A DNA stretch of 64,000 nucleotides from CAADGN01 sp035443945 (GTDB lineage Bacteria > Planctomycetota > Phycisphaerae > Phycisphaerales > UBA1924), in the NCBI GenBank assembly GCA_035443945.1, contig DAOMNQ010000002.1, positions 1 to 64,000 on the forward strand. Direction: 5' to 3'. Below the pieces are notes generated by a model, which was not told the DNA's origin, made no database searches, and was given only the letters and a program-made list of their open reading frames with translations. Both the position numbers and the translations under genes were made by a program. Every line of letters starts with the position of its first letter. Within the stretch, counting starts at the first letter, position 1. Shown here piece after piece: positions 1 to 7,699 of the stretch.

Positions 1-1
1 C

Positions 2-1189
2 GAGCGGATGGCGATCAACGAAGCTGAGTACCGGCGGCTGTTCGAGGGCGAGCCGGTGCGAGACCGTCCGCGGCTGGTGTCGGCATCGGCGGGCGGCGCT
101 GCCCCGCCGCCCGAGACGGGTCCGTCGCCGACAGGCGCGCCGAGCGAGGGCTTCGTCCCCGCCTCGCCCTACCTGCAAGGGCTGGCGGAGGACATCTCGG
201 GCGGCGTGATCGAACAGGCGACGCGGCGAGTCATCACGAGCGCGGATCGCGGGCGGTTCGAGTTGCTGGACTACATCTGCACCGGTGAGGGTCCGATCGT
301 GCTCAAGGAGCGCGATCTGGCGTACTTCGGCTTTGCGGCGAACGTGGACCAGACGACGGGTGCGCTCAGGGCGTTCAACTCCGACGAGGACATCCGGGCC
401 TGGTTCGGCGCGACGAACATCCGCCGGCTGGACGCCTCGTGGTCGGAGGCGATGGTCAAGTTCCTGACGAACATGTTCGTGCGCGGCGTGCTGATCGTCG
501 TGTTCGTGCTCGCCCTGTTCATCGCCATGACGCACCCGGGGCTGCTCGTGCCCGAGGGCGTGGCGATGCTCGCGCTGGTCGCTCTCCTGGCCCCGCCGTT
601 CCTGATCGGCATGGCGAACTGGTGGGAGATCGCGGCGATCCTGTTCGGCATCGGGCTGATCGTCCTGGAGATTTTCGTCTTCCCCGGCTTTGGCGTGCCG
701 GGCGTGCTGGGCCTGCTCCTGCTCTTCGGCGGGCTGCTCGGGACGTTCATCGAGGACACGCCGGGCGGCCTGTTCCCGGACAGCCCGAAGGCACAGACGG
801 ACATGCTCTACGCCGTGCTGACGATCGTGCTGGCGTTGACGACCTCGGGGATCGGGGTGTACTTCCTGTCGAAGCACTTCGGCTCGCTGCCCATCGTGAG
901 TGGGCTGGTGCTGCGCGACACGATCGGCAAGCCGGCGGATGACACCGACGACGAGTTCCTGGCCGCGCTGGGCGACCCCGACGACGTGGGCGTGTCGGTG
1001 GGCGACGAGGCGACGACGGTGACCCCCCTGCGCCCGGCGGGGAGAGTGGAAATCAACGGGCGCCTGGTGGACGTGGTCGCGGAAATGGGGTACATCCCGG
1101 AGGGCCGCCGGGTCCGAGTCGTGAGCGTCGGCAAGTTCCGCGTCGGGGTCGAGGAGGTCGCGACCGGACCACAAGGAGAGCGGGCGTGA
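2..1189 (+). CDS. NfeD family membrane protein (5' end outside window)
   Basis: C-terminal part of an NfeD (ClpP-class membrane serine protease-like) protein. The frame is open to the window edge, so the ATG at 8 need not be the true start and the protease-like domain probably lies upstream. Counting from 8, residues about 70-145 look like the end of a ClpP-like fold. Hydrophobic segments follow at about 155-260 and contain the NfeD-type run EIFVFPGFGVPGVLG. A soluble OB-fold-like tail ends at RVRVVSVGKFRVGVEEV. The stop overlaps the GTG of a second NfeD gene, and floA follows. That is the usual nfeD-floA arrangement linked to membrane microdomains. No catalytic Ser/Lys can be checked here. 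Confidence 0.85.
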   Translation, partial: ERMAINEAEYRRLFEGEPVRDRPRLVSASAGGAAPPPETGPSPTGAPSEGFVPASPYLQGLAEDISGGVIEQATRRVITSADRGRFELLDYICTGEGPIVLKERDLAYFGFAANVDQTTGALRAFNSDEDIRAWFGATNIRRLDASWSEAMVKFLTNMFVRGVLIVVFVLALFIAMTHPGLLVPEGVAMLALVALLAPPFLIGMANWWEIAAILFGIGLIVLEIFVFPGFGVPGVLGLLLLFGGLLGTFIEDTPGGLFPDSPKAQTDMLYAVLTIVLALTTSGIGVYFLSKHFGSLPIVSGLVLRDTIGKPADDTDDEFLAALGDPDDVGVSVGDEATTVTPLRPAGRVEINGRLVDVVAEMGYIPEGRRVRVVSVGKFRVGVEEVATGPQGERA

Positions 1190-1692
1190 GCGAAGAAGGG
1201 CTGCTGCTGCTCGGGCTTGGGTTGATCGCGGCGAGCCTGCTGCTGATCGTGGTCGAGGTGTTCGTGCCGTCGGGGGGGCTGATCGCCATCACGGCGGGGA
1301 TCGCTGCGCTCGTGGGAGTCATCAGCCTCTTCCGGTACGACCCGTGGTGGGGCCTGATGGGGCTGGTGGCGTTGATGGTGATCGGGCCGGCCGCGCTGGG
1401 GTTTGCGCTCAAGGTGTGGCCGAACACGCCGCTCGGTCGGCGGATGCTGCTGGGCGACATGACGGAGGAGCAGATCGAGGCCGAGCGACAGAAGGAGCGG
1501 AGCGAACGCGACGCCCTGCACGCGCTTGTGGGGGCCGAGGGCGTGGCGATGACGGACCTTCGCCCGGTCGGGGCCGTGCGGATCGAGGGGACGCGGTACG
1601 ACGCGCTGGCCGAAGTCGGCGTGATCGCGGCCGGGTCAAAGGTCAGGGTGACGAAGGTCGAGTTCAACCAGATCAAGGTGCGGGAGGCCTGA
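1186..1692 (+). CDS. short NfeD-like membrane protein
   Basis: 168-aa second NfeD protein, starting at a GTG that overlaps the previous stop (GTGA), so translational coupling is likely. The N-terminal half has three hydrophobic segments (about residues 5-27, 29-47 and 54-78), including EVFVPSGGLIAITAGIAAL, the conserved NfeD membrane core. A polar helix rich in Glu and Arg follows (about 90-115). The C-terminal domain runs from GAVRIEGTRYDALAEVG to KVRVTKVEFNQIKV, the OB-fold typical of NfeD. It lacks a protease domain, as expected for the short class. It precedes floA by 83 bases and probably works with it as a flotillin partner. Confidence 0.88.
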   Translation: MSEEGLLLLGLGLIAASLLLIVVEVFVPSGGLIAITAGIAALVGVISLFRYDPWWGLMGLVALMVIGPAALGFALKVWPNTPLGRRMLLGDMTEEQIEAERQKERSERDALHALVGAEGVAMTDLRPVGAVRIEGTRYDALAEVGVIAAGSKVRVTKVEFNQIKVREA

Positions 1693-1721
1693 CCGCCGGC
1701 CGCGCGACCGTGCCGGAGCGG

Positions 1722-1727
1722 TATACT
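1722..1727 (+). promoter_or_regulatory. -10 element TATACT upstream of floA
   Basis: TATACT fits a housekeeping -10 hexamer and lies 48 bases before the floA ATG, giving a leader of about 40 bases. No clear -35 is seen. floA may therefore be transcribed separately from nfeD. Confidence 0.45.
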
Positions 1728-1775
1728 GCCCGTCCCACGGGCGTTGGAGGCCCGGGAAGCAGGGAAAGCACGACC

Positions 1776-2912
1776 ATGACAAACGCTGGACATCGAATCT
1801 CGGCACGATTCCTCGCGGCGGCGACGGCGTTGGCGGTTCCGGCCGCGGGCGCTCTCGCGCAGGCCGGAGGGGGCGCGGCCGGCGGCGGAGGCGGCGGCAT
1901 CCCGCGCTCGGTCATCCTCATCATCGCAGTCGTCGTCTTCCTGTTCATCATCGTGATGCTGTTCGTCGTCGGGCAGTTCATCAACCTCTACATTCAGGCG
2001 CTGCTCTCCAATGCCCGCGTGGGCATCCTCGAACTGGTCGGGATGCGGCTGCGCAAGGTGGACATCCGGGTGATCGTCCTCAGCCGCATCCGGGCCAAGA
2101 AGGCGGGCATCGAGGTCACGACAAACCAACTCGAGACGCACTACCTCGCCGGCGGGCGGGTGCAGAACGTCGTCTCCTCGCTCATCGCGGCCAACAGCGC
2201 CCGCATCGAACTGCCGTGGAACGTCGGGACGGCCATTGACCTCGCCGGGCGCGACATCTTCGACGCCGTGAACACGAGCGTGAACCCGAAGGTCATCGAC
2301 TGCCCGAACCCCGCTCAGGGTCGCACGACGATCGACGCCGTTGCGAAGGACGGCATCCAGTTGAAAGCCCGCGCCCGCGTGACGGTTCGGACGAACCTGC
2401 CGCGGCTGGTCGGCGGCGCGACGGAGGAAACGATCATCGCCCGCGTGGGCGAGGGCATCGTGTCCGCGATCGGCTCGGCGGACTCGCACAAGCAGGTGCT
2501 GGAGAACCCGGACCGCATCTCCAAGGCCGTTATGGCCCGCGGGCTGGACGCGGGGACGGCGTTCGAGATCCTGTCGATCGACATCGCGGACGTGGACGTC
2601 GGCGAGAACATCGGCGCGAAACTGCAGGCGGATCAGGCAGAAGCGGACAAGCGCCGGTTCCAGGCCGAGGCCGAGAAGCGGCGCGCGATGGCCGTCGCCC
2701 AGGAGCAGGAGTTCAAAGCCGAGGTCCAGAAGAACCGCGCCCTCGTGGTGCTCGCGGAAGCCGAGATCCCCAAGGCGATTTCGGAGGCGTTCAGGAACGG
2801 CCATCTCGGCGTCATGGACTACTACCGGCTCCGCAACATCCAGGCGGACACGACCATGAGATCATCCATTGCCGGCGAGCCGCAGGAAGGGCAGAGGCCG
2901 CGAGAGGGATGA
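1776..2912 (+). CDS. floA: flotillin-like protein FloA (UPF0365) with N-terminal extension
   Basis: 378-aa FloA/YqfA homologue, a bacterial flotillin-like scaffold of the inner membrane. The ATG at 1776 follows a purine-rich AGGGAAAG site. The PHB/SPFH core begins near residue 85 (GILELVGMRLRKVDIRVIVL) and includes the FloA-typical ITTxxLEthyLAGG-like and GLDAGTAFEILSIDIADVDVG regions. A coiled-coil rich in Ala, Glu and Lys occupies about 290-345. Canonical FloA opens directly with its membrane anchor. Here the anchor (about 46-70) is preceded by a signal-peptide-like stretch ending near ALAQ and a Gly-rich linker. This implies altered N-terminal processing or topology. Its neighbours are two NfeD genes. 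Confidence 0.93.
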   Translation: MTNAGHRISARFLAAATALAVPAAGALAQAGGGAAGGGGGGIPRSVILIIAVVVFLFIIVMLFVVGQFINLYIQALLSNARVGILELVGMRLRKVDIRVIVLSRIRAKKAGIEVTTNQLETHYLAGGRVQNVVSSLIAANSARIELPWNVGTAIDLAGRDIFDAVNTSVNPKVIDCPNPAQGRTTIDAVAKDGIQLKARARVTVRTNLPRLVGGATEETIIARVGEGIVSAIGSADSHKQVLENPDRISKAVMARGLDAGTAFEILSIDIADVDVGENIGAKLQADQAEADKRRFQAEAEKRRAMAVAQEQEFKAEVQKNRALVVLAEAEIPKAISEAFRNGHLGVMDYYRLRNIQADTTMRSSIAGEPQEGQRPREG

Positions 2913-2920
2913 CGCTGCGC

Positions 2921-3028
2921 GACAGTGGGCAGTGGACAATGGACAGTGGACATGAGGAGGGGCATCGCGGGGGCAAGCGATCCGTCTCGGATCACTTGTC
3001 CACTGTCAACTGTCCACTGTCCACTGTC
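2921..3028. repeat. 32-bp imperfect inverted repeat of tandem CAGTGGA units
   Basis: The left arm (2921-2952) and the reverse complement of the right arm (2997-3028) match at 29 of 32 positions, with a 44-base loop. Each arm is built from repeated GACAGTGGACAGT-like units. It lies 8 bases after the floA stop, and the right arm encodes the last codons of the opposing gene. A related single arm occurs inside putA (58945-58975). The strong hairpin could act as a bidirectional terminator between the convergent genes. Confidence 0.85.
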
Positions 3029-3600
3029 CGCCGGGCGCGACCCGCGAGCACGTCCAGCCTGTGCTGCCGGTAGGCGTCGTTCGTCCAGATGCTGGCGTCG
3101 AAACGCGCGACTTGCGAGAGAGCGGGGTCGACGCCTTGGGGAGCGGCACGGGTGTCGAACCGACGGTCGAGAGAGAGATCGAGCTGAGGCCTTGTCGTGA
3201 ACGTCGGCGGCGTGAGGCCGATCAAGTTCTCGGGCGCGATGCTGCCGATGTGGAAAATCGTGCCTGGGGGGACTTCGGCTCTCATGCCCCACGGGGTGGT
3301 GGTGTAGACGGAGCGGGGGAAGACGGCCGCGACGCCGCCGTGGACACGCATGAACAGGTTGGGACGGTTGGGTACCTGGTAGACCTCCTCGAAGGAGGCA
3401 GGCCGAAGAAGGTCGATCGGCATGAGGCGCATGCTGACGCCGAGCGGGCCGACGTCGCCGACCGTGGGGTCGATGCGGACGAGCGCTTCGGCGTGGAGGT
3501 CGCCGAGGCTGGTCGAGTGAACGGCCTGCGCGACAGCGGGAGCAGCCGCGAAAAGGCCGGAGAAGGCCAGCCAGACGTTCATGGATCGCGTGCGAGGCAT
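2992..3600 (-). CDS. secreted hypothetical protein
   Basis: 202 aa, family not recognised. Residues 1-25 form a signal peptide (hydrophobic VWLAFSGLFAAAPAVAQA, cleavage probably after AQA). The mature part has no recognisable catalytic motif, and it contains a proline-rich stretch and several short beta-like segments. The last 13 or so residues (TVDSGQLTVDK) are encoded by one arm of the dispersed inverted repeat, so the original C-terminus has probably been replaced or extended by repeat insertion. It lies 76 bases downstream of the TonB-like gene on the same strand and may share its transcript. The start chosen is the first ATG; a second Met at residue 7 is also possible. Confidence 0.6.
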   Translation of the reverse strand: MPRTRSMNVWLAFSGLFAAAPAVAQAVHSTSLGDLHAEALVRIDPTVGDVGPLGVSMRLMPIDLLRPASFEEVYQVPNRPNLFMRVHGGVAAVFPRSVYTTTPWGMRAEVPPGTIFHIGSIAPENLIGLTPPTFTTRPQLDLSLDRRFDTRAAPQGVDPALSQVARFDASIWTNDAYRQHRLDVLAGRARRTVDSGQLTVDK

Positions 3601-3676
3601 GGGTCTACGGGTAAGTATCGGCCGCGCGAGGCTGAGGTTCGAGGGGAAGGGAGCGGCGGGCGATCGGTTAGGGCAT

Positions 3677-4693
3677 TTATCGCCGGCTGCCGAGGACGAG
3701 ACGAAACTCCAGGGTCACCCCCGCCTCCTTGTCGCCTTCCGGCAGATCGTCGAGGGCCTTGCCCTTGGCTCGCCACCGATAGATCGCGTCGAGGAGCGGG
3801 CCGTCCACGTCGGCGTAGCCCGAGTTCTTGCCGGGGAGGAACTCGGCGCGGCCGACCTTGCCGTCCTTGGCGAACGTGACGCGCACCACCGGGTTGCGAG
3901 GCAGGGCGGTCATCCTCGTCACCAGCGTCCAGCGTGGACGGACGGTCTCGATGTCCAGCCCTTCGGCCGCGACGGGCTGGCCCGGCGAGACTTCGACCGG
4001 CGGCTTGGTCGAAGTCGCGGGCGACTCCTTCGTCGATTCGATCAAGGCCTCGACGCCGGGCGTCGGCGCGGGCGGGGCCGGTTGCTCGCTCGGCTGGGCC
4101 TGCGGCGTGGGTTGTGGCCGCGGCTCGGGCAACGCGGGGGGGGGCGCCTCGGGCGACGGCTCGGCCGCGTCGGCAGGCGGCAGCGGCGGGCCGATGACCG
4201 GGGCCACGACGACGCGCTCTTCAGCAGCGACTATGGCGCCGGATTCCACCGCAGGGCTATCGGAGACGAGGACAGGCGTCGCCTCCACCGGAGCGGGCGC
4301 TGGTGACGCGGCGTCGGCGGGCGTCTCTGCGGGCGGCGGAGCGGCAACCGTCGTAACCGGCTGCGGAACGGCCTCCGCATCCACCGGCACGCCCGGTGTT
4401 TCAGGATTCAGCGCGGCCTGCTCAACCGTCGAAAGCGAGGCCTCGTGCGGCGTCGGCTGCTCGAAGCCCAGCCAGTTGATCGTGACCTCCTTCGACCGCT
4501 CGATCCCCGGCCGCACCCGGGGAGGCTCGGGCGGAACAGGCGTCGGCAAGTCGGCGGACTGAAGTTCAGTGCCGGGCGAGGCCCAGAACCCGGGCACATT
4601 GATCGCCAGGGCCATCGCCGCGGCGACGTGCAGCAACAGGCTAAACCCCGCGCCGGCGACGAGCGGACGGTTTGGAGCGAGCGAACGTGCCAT
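3677..4693 (-). CDS. TonB-like energy transducer
   Basis: 338 aa with TonB/TolA architecture. There is one N-terminal membrane anchor (about residues 12-33), a long Pro/Ala/Glu-rich periplasmic spacer (about 45-235), and a compact C-terminal domain (about 240-335) with VVRVTFAKDGKVGRAEF and a closing beta strand TLEFRLVL, as in TonB_C domains. Such proteins carry proton-motive energy from an ExbB-ExbD motor to outer-membrane transporters. An exbD lies 1.3 kb away (5957-6382), but no exbB and no TonB-dependent receptor is present in the window. It is divergent from the TlpA-like gene across a 113-bp gap containing the palindrome TTGTACAA (4757-4764). Confidence 0.72.
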   Translation of the reverse strand: MARSLAPNRPLVAGAGFSLLLHVAAAMALAINVPGFWASPGTELQSADLPTPVPPEPPRVRPGIERSKEVTINWLGFEQPTPHEASLSTVEQAALNPETPGVPVDAEAVPQPVTTVAAPPPAETPADAASPAPAPVEATPVLVSDSPAVESGAIVAAEERVVVAPVIGPPLPPADAAEPSPEAPPPALPEPRPQPTPQAQPSEQPAPPAPTPGVEALIESTKESPATSTKPPVEVSPGQPVAAEGLDIETVRPRWTLVTRMTALPRNPVVRVTFAKDGKVGRAEFLPGKNSGYADVDGPLLDAIYRWRAKGKALDDLPEGDKEAGVTLEFRLVLGSRR

Positions 4694-4751
4694 GAGGCGT
4701 TGCGAAACGGGGGTTGGGCATTCGCGGAAAGGGCTGCGGCGTAAGGCCCCG

Positions 4752-4757
4752 TATCGT
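4752..4757 (+). promoter_or_regulatory. possible -10 element TATCGT before the TlpA-like gene
   Basis: TATCGT lies 49 bases before the ATG at 4807 and overlaps the palindrome TTGTACAA (4757-4764), a possible operator. A good ribosome site (GAAGGGAG) sits before the ATG. This is weak evidence from sequence alone. Confidence 0.25.
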
Positions 4758-4806
4758 TGTACAAGTCTATGCAGCCGGAGCGAGCGGCCGGCGAAGGGAG
4801 TGAGCC

Positions 4807-5925
4807 ATGCCGAGCGTGCTTGTCAGAGTCGCACTGGCGCCGCTGCTCGCCGTCGCGGCAATCGCGCCCGCGCAGCCCGAGCCTCCCCCGCAACCGCCCC
4901 CGCCCCGGCTGATCGTCGGCGATCCCGCGCCGGAGTTGCGGATCGCCGAGTGGATTCGCGGCGAGCCGGTGGAGAAGTTCGAAGCGGGCCGCGCCTACGC
5001 GGTCGAGTTCTGGGCATCATGGTGCGGGCCGTGCATCGCCAACTTCCCGCACCTCTCGGCAGTGCAGGAGAAGCACAAGGACCGGCTGACGGTGATCGGC
5101 GTGACGAGCGAGGACCGGGCGGGCAACACGCTCGACGCGGTGCGTGCGATGGCCGAGAAGCAGAAGGCGCGGATGCGGTACACCGTCGCGTGGGACGACG
5201 GGCAGAAGACGACCGAGGCCTACATGACGGCCTCGGGGCAGCAGGGCATCCCGTGCGCGTTCGTGGTGGATGGCGAGGGACGGATCGCGTGGATCGGGCA
5301 CCCGGCGGACGGCGCGTTCGAGAAGACGATCGCGGCGGTTATCGACGGGACGTTCGATGCCGCCGCTGCGCGAGAGGCCGCCGCGAAACAGGCGAACCGA
5401 GCGGCGTTGTCCGCCGAGATCGAGCGCAAGGCCACCCCGCTGATGGCGCGCCTCCGCAAGTCGTGGGGCGAGGGCAAGCACGACGACGCCCTCGCGCTGG
5501 CGGACGAGATCGTCGCCCTGGACGCCGACCTGATGTCGCACGTGGCGAACTGGAAGTTCCGGGCGCTGCTGGCCGAACTGGGCAGGCCCGAGGCGGCCTT
5601 CAAGTACGCCCGCGGGCTGCTCGAAGGGGCGTACAAGGACAACGCGCCCGTGCTGGCGCGGCTGGCCTACGCCATCGCGGACACGCCCGGGCTGGCCGAG
5701 CGTGATCTGGACCTCGCGCTCAAACTGGCCGAGCGGGCTGTCGAACTGACGAAGGAGCAGGACGCGGTGCTGCTCGACACGCTGGGGCTGGTGCTTCAGC
5801 AGCGCGGCGAACTCGAGCGGGCGGTGGCCGTGCAGCGCAAGGCCGTGGAAGTGGCGGACACGCCGCAGATGCGCGAGCGGCTGATGATGACGCTCGAACT
5901 GTACCGGGCGGAACTGGGCGAGTGA
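4807..5925 (+). CDS. TlpA/ResA-like periplasmic thioredoxin with C-terminal TPR-like region
   Basis: 372 aa. A signal peptide (residues 1-23) and a Pro-rich linker are followed by a thioredoxin fold (about 35-185). Its active site is WASWCGPC (CxxC near residues 74-77), and the cis-Pro is in GIPCAFVV. These are features of the TlpA/ResA family, which reduces periplasmic disulfides, for example in cytochrome maturation. The remaining half (about 190-370) is helical and alanine-rich, with repeats resembling TPR motifs (ALALADEIVALDADLMSHVAN; LKLAERAVELTKEQDAVLLD). The ATG follows GAAGGGAGTGAGCC. The TPR tail suggests docking to a partner. The gene is divergent from the TonB-like gene. Confidence 0.85.
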   Translation: MPSVLVRVALAPLLAVAAIAPAQPEPPPQPPPPRLIVGDPAPELRIAEWIRGEPVEKFEAGRAYAVEFWASWCGPCIANFPHLSAVQEKHKDRLTVIGVTSEDRAGNTLDAVRAMAEKQKARMRYTVAWDDGQKTTEAYMTASGQQGIPCAFVVDGEGRIAWIGHPADGAFEKTIAAVIDGTFDAAAAREAAAKQANRAALSAEIERKATPLMARLRKSWGEGKHDDALALADEIVALDADLMSHVANWKFRALLAELGRPEAAFKYARGLLEGAYKDNAPVLARLAYAIADTPGLAERDLDLALKLAERAVELTKEQDAVLLDTLGLVLQQRGELERAVAVQRKAVEVADTPQMRERLMMTLELYRAELGE

Positions 5926-5933
5926 GCGAGAGT

Positions 5934-5969
5934 GCCGCGACCGGAGAACCGCTCCCTCACGGTCGCGGC
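5934..5969. terminator. bidirectional terminator hairpin between tlpA-like gene and exbD
   Basis: A perfect 10-bp stem (GCCGCGACCG, 5934-5943, pairing with 5960-5969) with a 16-base loop lies at the meeting point of two convergent genes and runs into the exbD 3' end. No U-tract follows, as is common in GC-rich genomes. Confidence 0.5.
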
Positions 5970-6382
5970 TCGTCACTGGCTCCGGGCGTGCCCAGGAGTT
6001 GAAACTCACCAAGCCCCTCGGCGGCGAGCAGGTCGATGAGCGCGAGCACGTCGCCGGTGCGGCCCCCCTCATCGGCGGCGACGAAGAGTTTCGCCCCGGG
6101 GGACTCGGCCCTGAGTTCCCGCACGCGGGCGGCGACGCCGTCGCGCGGCGTTTCCTCGCCGTTCACGAACAGACGCCCGTCCTGGTTGAGCGCGATCGTG
6201 ATGGCGACGCCGCGCTCGGCGGGCGTTCCCGCGCTCAGCGTGGGCAGGCGCACGTCGAGGATGTCCGCCCGGACCATCACGACCAGCACGAAGATGAAGT
6301 AGATGAGCAGCAGAAAGATGACGTCGATGAGCGGCGCCATCTCGAAGCGGACGTCAAGGCTGGAACGGCGGAGGTGGCGCAT
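5957..6382 (-). CDS. exbD: ExbD/TolR biopolymer transport protein
   Basis: 141-aa ExbD/TolR protein. A short cytoplasmic N-terminus leads into a single membrane helix (about residues 17-38) that starts MAPLIDVIFLLLIYF. It carries the conserved membrane Asp (LIDVIF) that takes part in proton translocation. The periplasmic domain (about 45-135) has the usual ITIALNQDGRLFVNGE and VFVAADEGGR-like strands. ExbB, the normal partner, is not in the window, so this is an orphan subunit unless exbB lies elsewhere. The ATG is preceded by a C-rich leader without a Shine-Dalgarno site. A TAGACT hexamer (complement of 6430-6435) lies 47 bases upstream and may give exbD its own promoter. Confidence 0.9.
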   Translation of the reverse strand: MRHLRRSSLDVRFEMAPLIDVIFLLLIYFIFVLVVMVRADILDVRLPTLSAGTPAERGVAITIALNQDGRLFVNGEETPRDGVAARVRELRAESPGAKLFVAADEGGRTGDVLALIDLLAAEGLGEFQLLGTPGASDEPRP

Positions 6383-6439
6383 GGGGGGGTGAGGCCGAAG
6401 GGGGAAGGCCGAAGGAGGGAAGAAACAAGAGTCTAGGGA

Positions 6440-7699
6440 TCAGCGGCTCTCGCGGACGTAACTGCGGCCCCCCCACTGCGTGGGCGTGCGGGAGCGCAGG
6501 TCGCGGGCCGCCTCGGCGAGGATCGACGCGACCGGGAACGAGGCGAACGGGTGCAGCAACGCGGACCAGAGAGGCGCCGCGCTGAGCCGGTAGATCGCAA
6601 CCATGGCCGCGAGCCAGACGATCAGCCCGACACCGGCAACCGTCATCGGCAAGGCAGTGGCCCACACCGGCCCAAGGTCGCGCCAGACAATCGCGACGCC
6701 CAGGCACGCCGCGGCGGCGAGCGGGAGCAGACCGTTCACGACGGCGACGCGCAGCGCAGCACGTCGGAGCCTTGTCGGTCGGCGGTTGGCGCACTCGGTG
6801 TAGATCCGCTTCCAGCCGCGCCGGAACTCCGCCCAGGTCTCGTACATGCGGCAGATGAGCATGCCGTCCGCGAGCAGGAGCGCGGCGGGCAGGCCGTGGC
6901 GGGCCGCCTCGCGGGCCAGTGCGAGGTCTTCGAGCAGGTGCTCACGGACGGCCTCGTGCCCGCCGATGCGCCGGTAGGCATCGGCGCGCAGGAGGATGAA
7001 CTGGCCGTTGGCGAAGGCACGCCGCTCGGTCGGGCGGCTGGCCCGCAGAAGGGGATACTGGTACATCAGTTCGAGGCCCGCGGCGGGCTGAACGATCCTC
7101 TCGAACCACCGGTCGGCCGTCAGCGTGCTCATCAGGCTGAGCAGCGCGAGGCCGCGCTGCTGAAGGAGCGCGGCAGTGGCGCGGACGCAGCCGGGGTGGA
7201 AGGTCGTGTCGGCGTCGGCGAACAGGAGAAGGTCGGATTCGCGGGCCGCCGGGGAGCGGGTCACGGCGGTCCATACGGCGTTGACCTTGCCGGCCCAGTC
7301 GTCGGGGCATTCGGCGACTTCGAGCACTTCGAAGCGGTCGTCGTCGCCGATCGCGGCACGGGCAACCGAGGCCGTCGCGTCGGTGCAGCGGTCCAGAGCG
7401 AGCACGACGCGCATCCGTGGGTGGTCCTGGCCCCGGAGCGAAGCGACGAGGTGGCCGATGGTCCGCTCCTCGTTGTGCGCCGGAACGACGACGCAGACGC
7501 TCAGGTCCGGGGCGGGGAGCGCGAGGCCCGCGCGGGCGGTCGGCAGCGTGCGCATGGTGCGGATGACCTGCCACAGGCCGACCGACCAGTAGACGCCGAG
7601 CGCCAACGACGCGGCGGAGAGCAGCACGAGCATGACGGCGACCGGCGTCTCCACGGGAGGCCAAGCGTAGCGGGCGAGTGAATAGACTGCCCGCGCCAT
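6440..7699 (-). CDS. family 2 glycosyltransferase, HpnB/CrtQ-like
   Basis: 419 aa from the ATG at 7699. There is an N-terminal membrane helix (about residues 18-40), then a GT-A domain with VVVPAHNEERTIGHL (nucleotide binding) and the DxD region LLFADADTTFHPG. The acidic catalytic region is EHLLEDLALAREA, followed by an RRGWKRIY motif of the (Q/R)xxRW type. Two or three C-terminal membrane segments follow (about 320-385). The layout matches membrane-bound GT2 enzymes of the HpnB/CrtQ type acting on lipid-linked acceptors; the substrate is unknown. The start is uncertain. The ATG at 7699 overlaps the nnrE ATG on the other strand, and an alternative ATG at 7633 (397 aa) has a TACGCT hexamer 30 bases upstream. 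Confidence 0.85.
   Translation of the reverse strand: MARAVYSLARYAWPPVETPVAVMLVLLSAASLALGVYWSVGLWQVIRTMRTLPTARAGLALPAPDLSVCVVVPAHNEERTIGHLVASLRGQDHPRMRVVLALDRCTDATASVARAAIGDDDRFEVLEVAECPDDWAGKVNAVWTAVTRSPAARESDLLLFADADTTFHPGCVRATAALLQQRGLALLSLMSTLTADRWFERIVQPAAGLELMYQYPLLRASRPTERRAFANGQFILLRADAYRRIGGHEAVREHLLEDLALAREAARHGLPAALLLADGMLICRMYETWAEFRRGWKRIYTECANRRPTRLRRAALRVAVVNGLLPLAAAACLGVAIVWRDLGPVWATALPMTVAGVGLIVWLAAMVAIYRLSAAPLWSALLHPFASFPVASILAEAARDLRSRTPTQWGGRSYVRESR
7683..7688 (+). promoter_or_regulatory. -10 element TAGACT placed for a leaderless nnrE transcript
   Basis: TAGACT ends nine bases before the ATG at 7698, so transcription would start at or next to the start codon. There is no Shine-Dalgarno site. 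It supports 7698 as the nnrE start. Confidence 0.5.

Noticed and set aside
1053..2804. Long minus-strand open frame opposite the NfeD/FloA genes
   Set aside because: It is Arg/Asp-rich shadow sequence antisense to well-supported genes. High GC gives long false frames on the other strand throughout this window.
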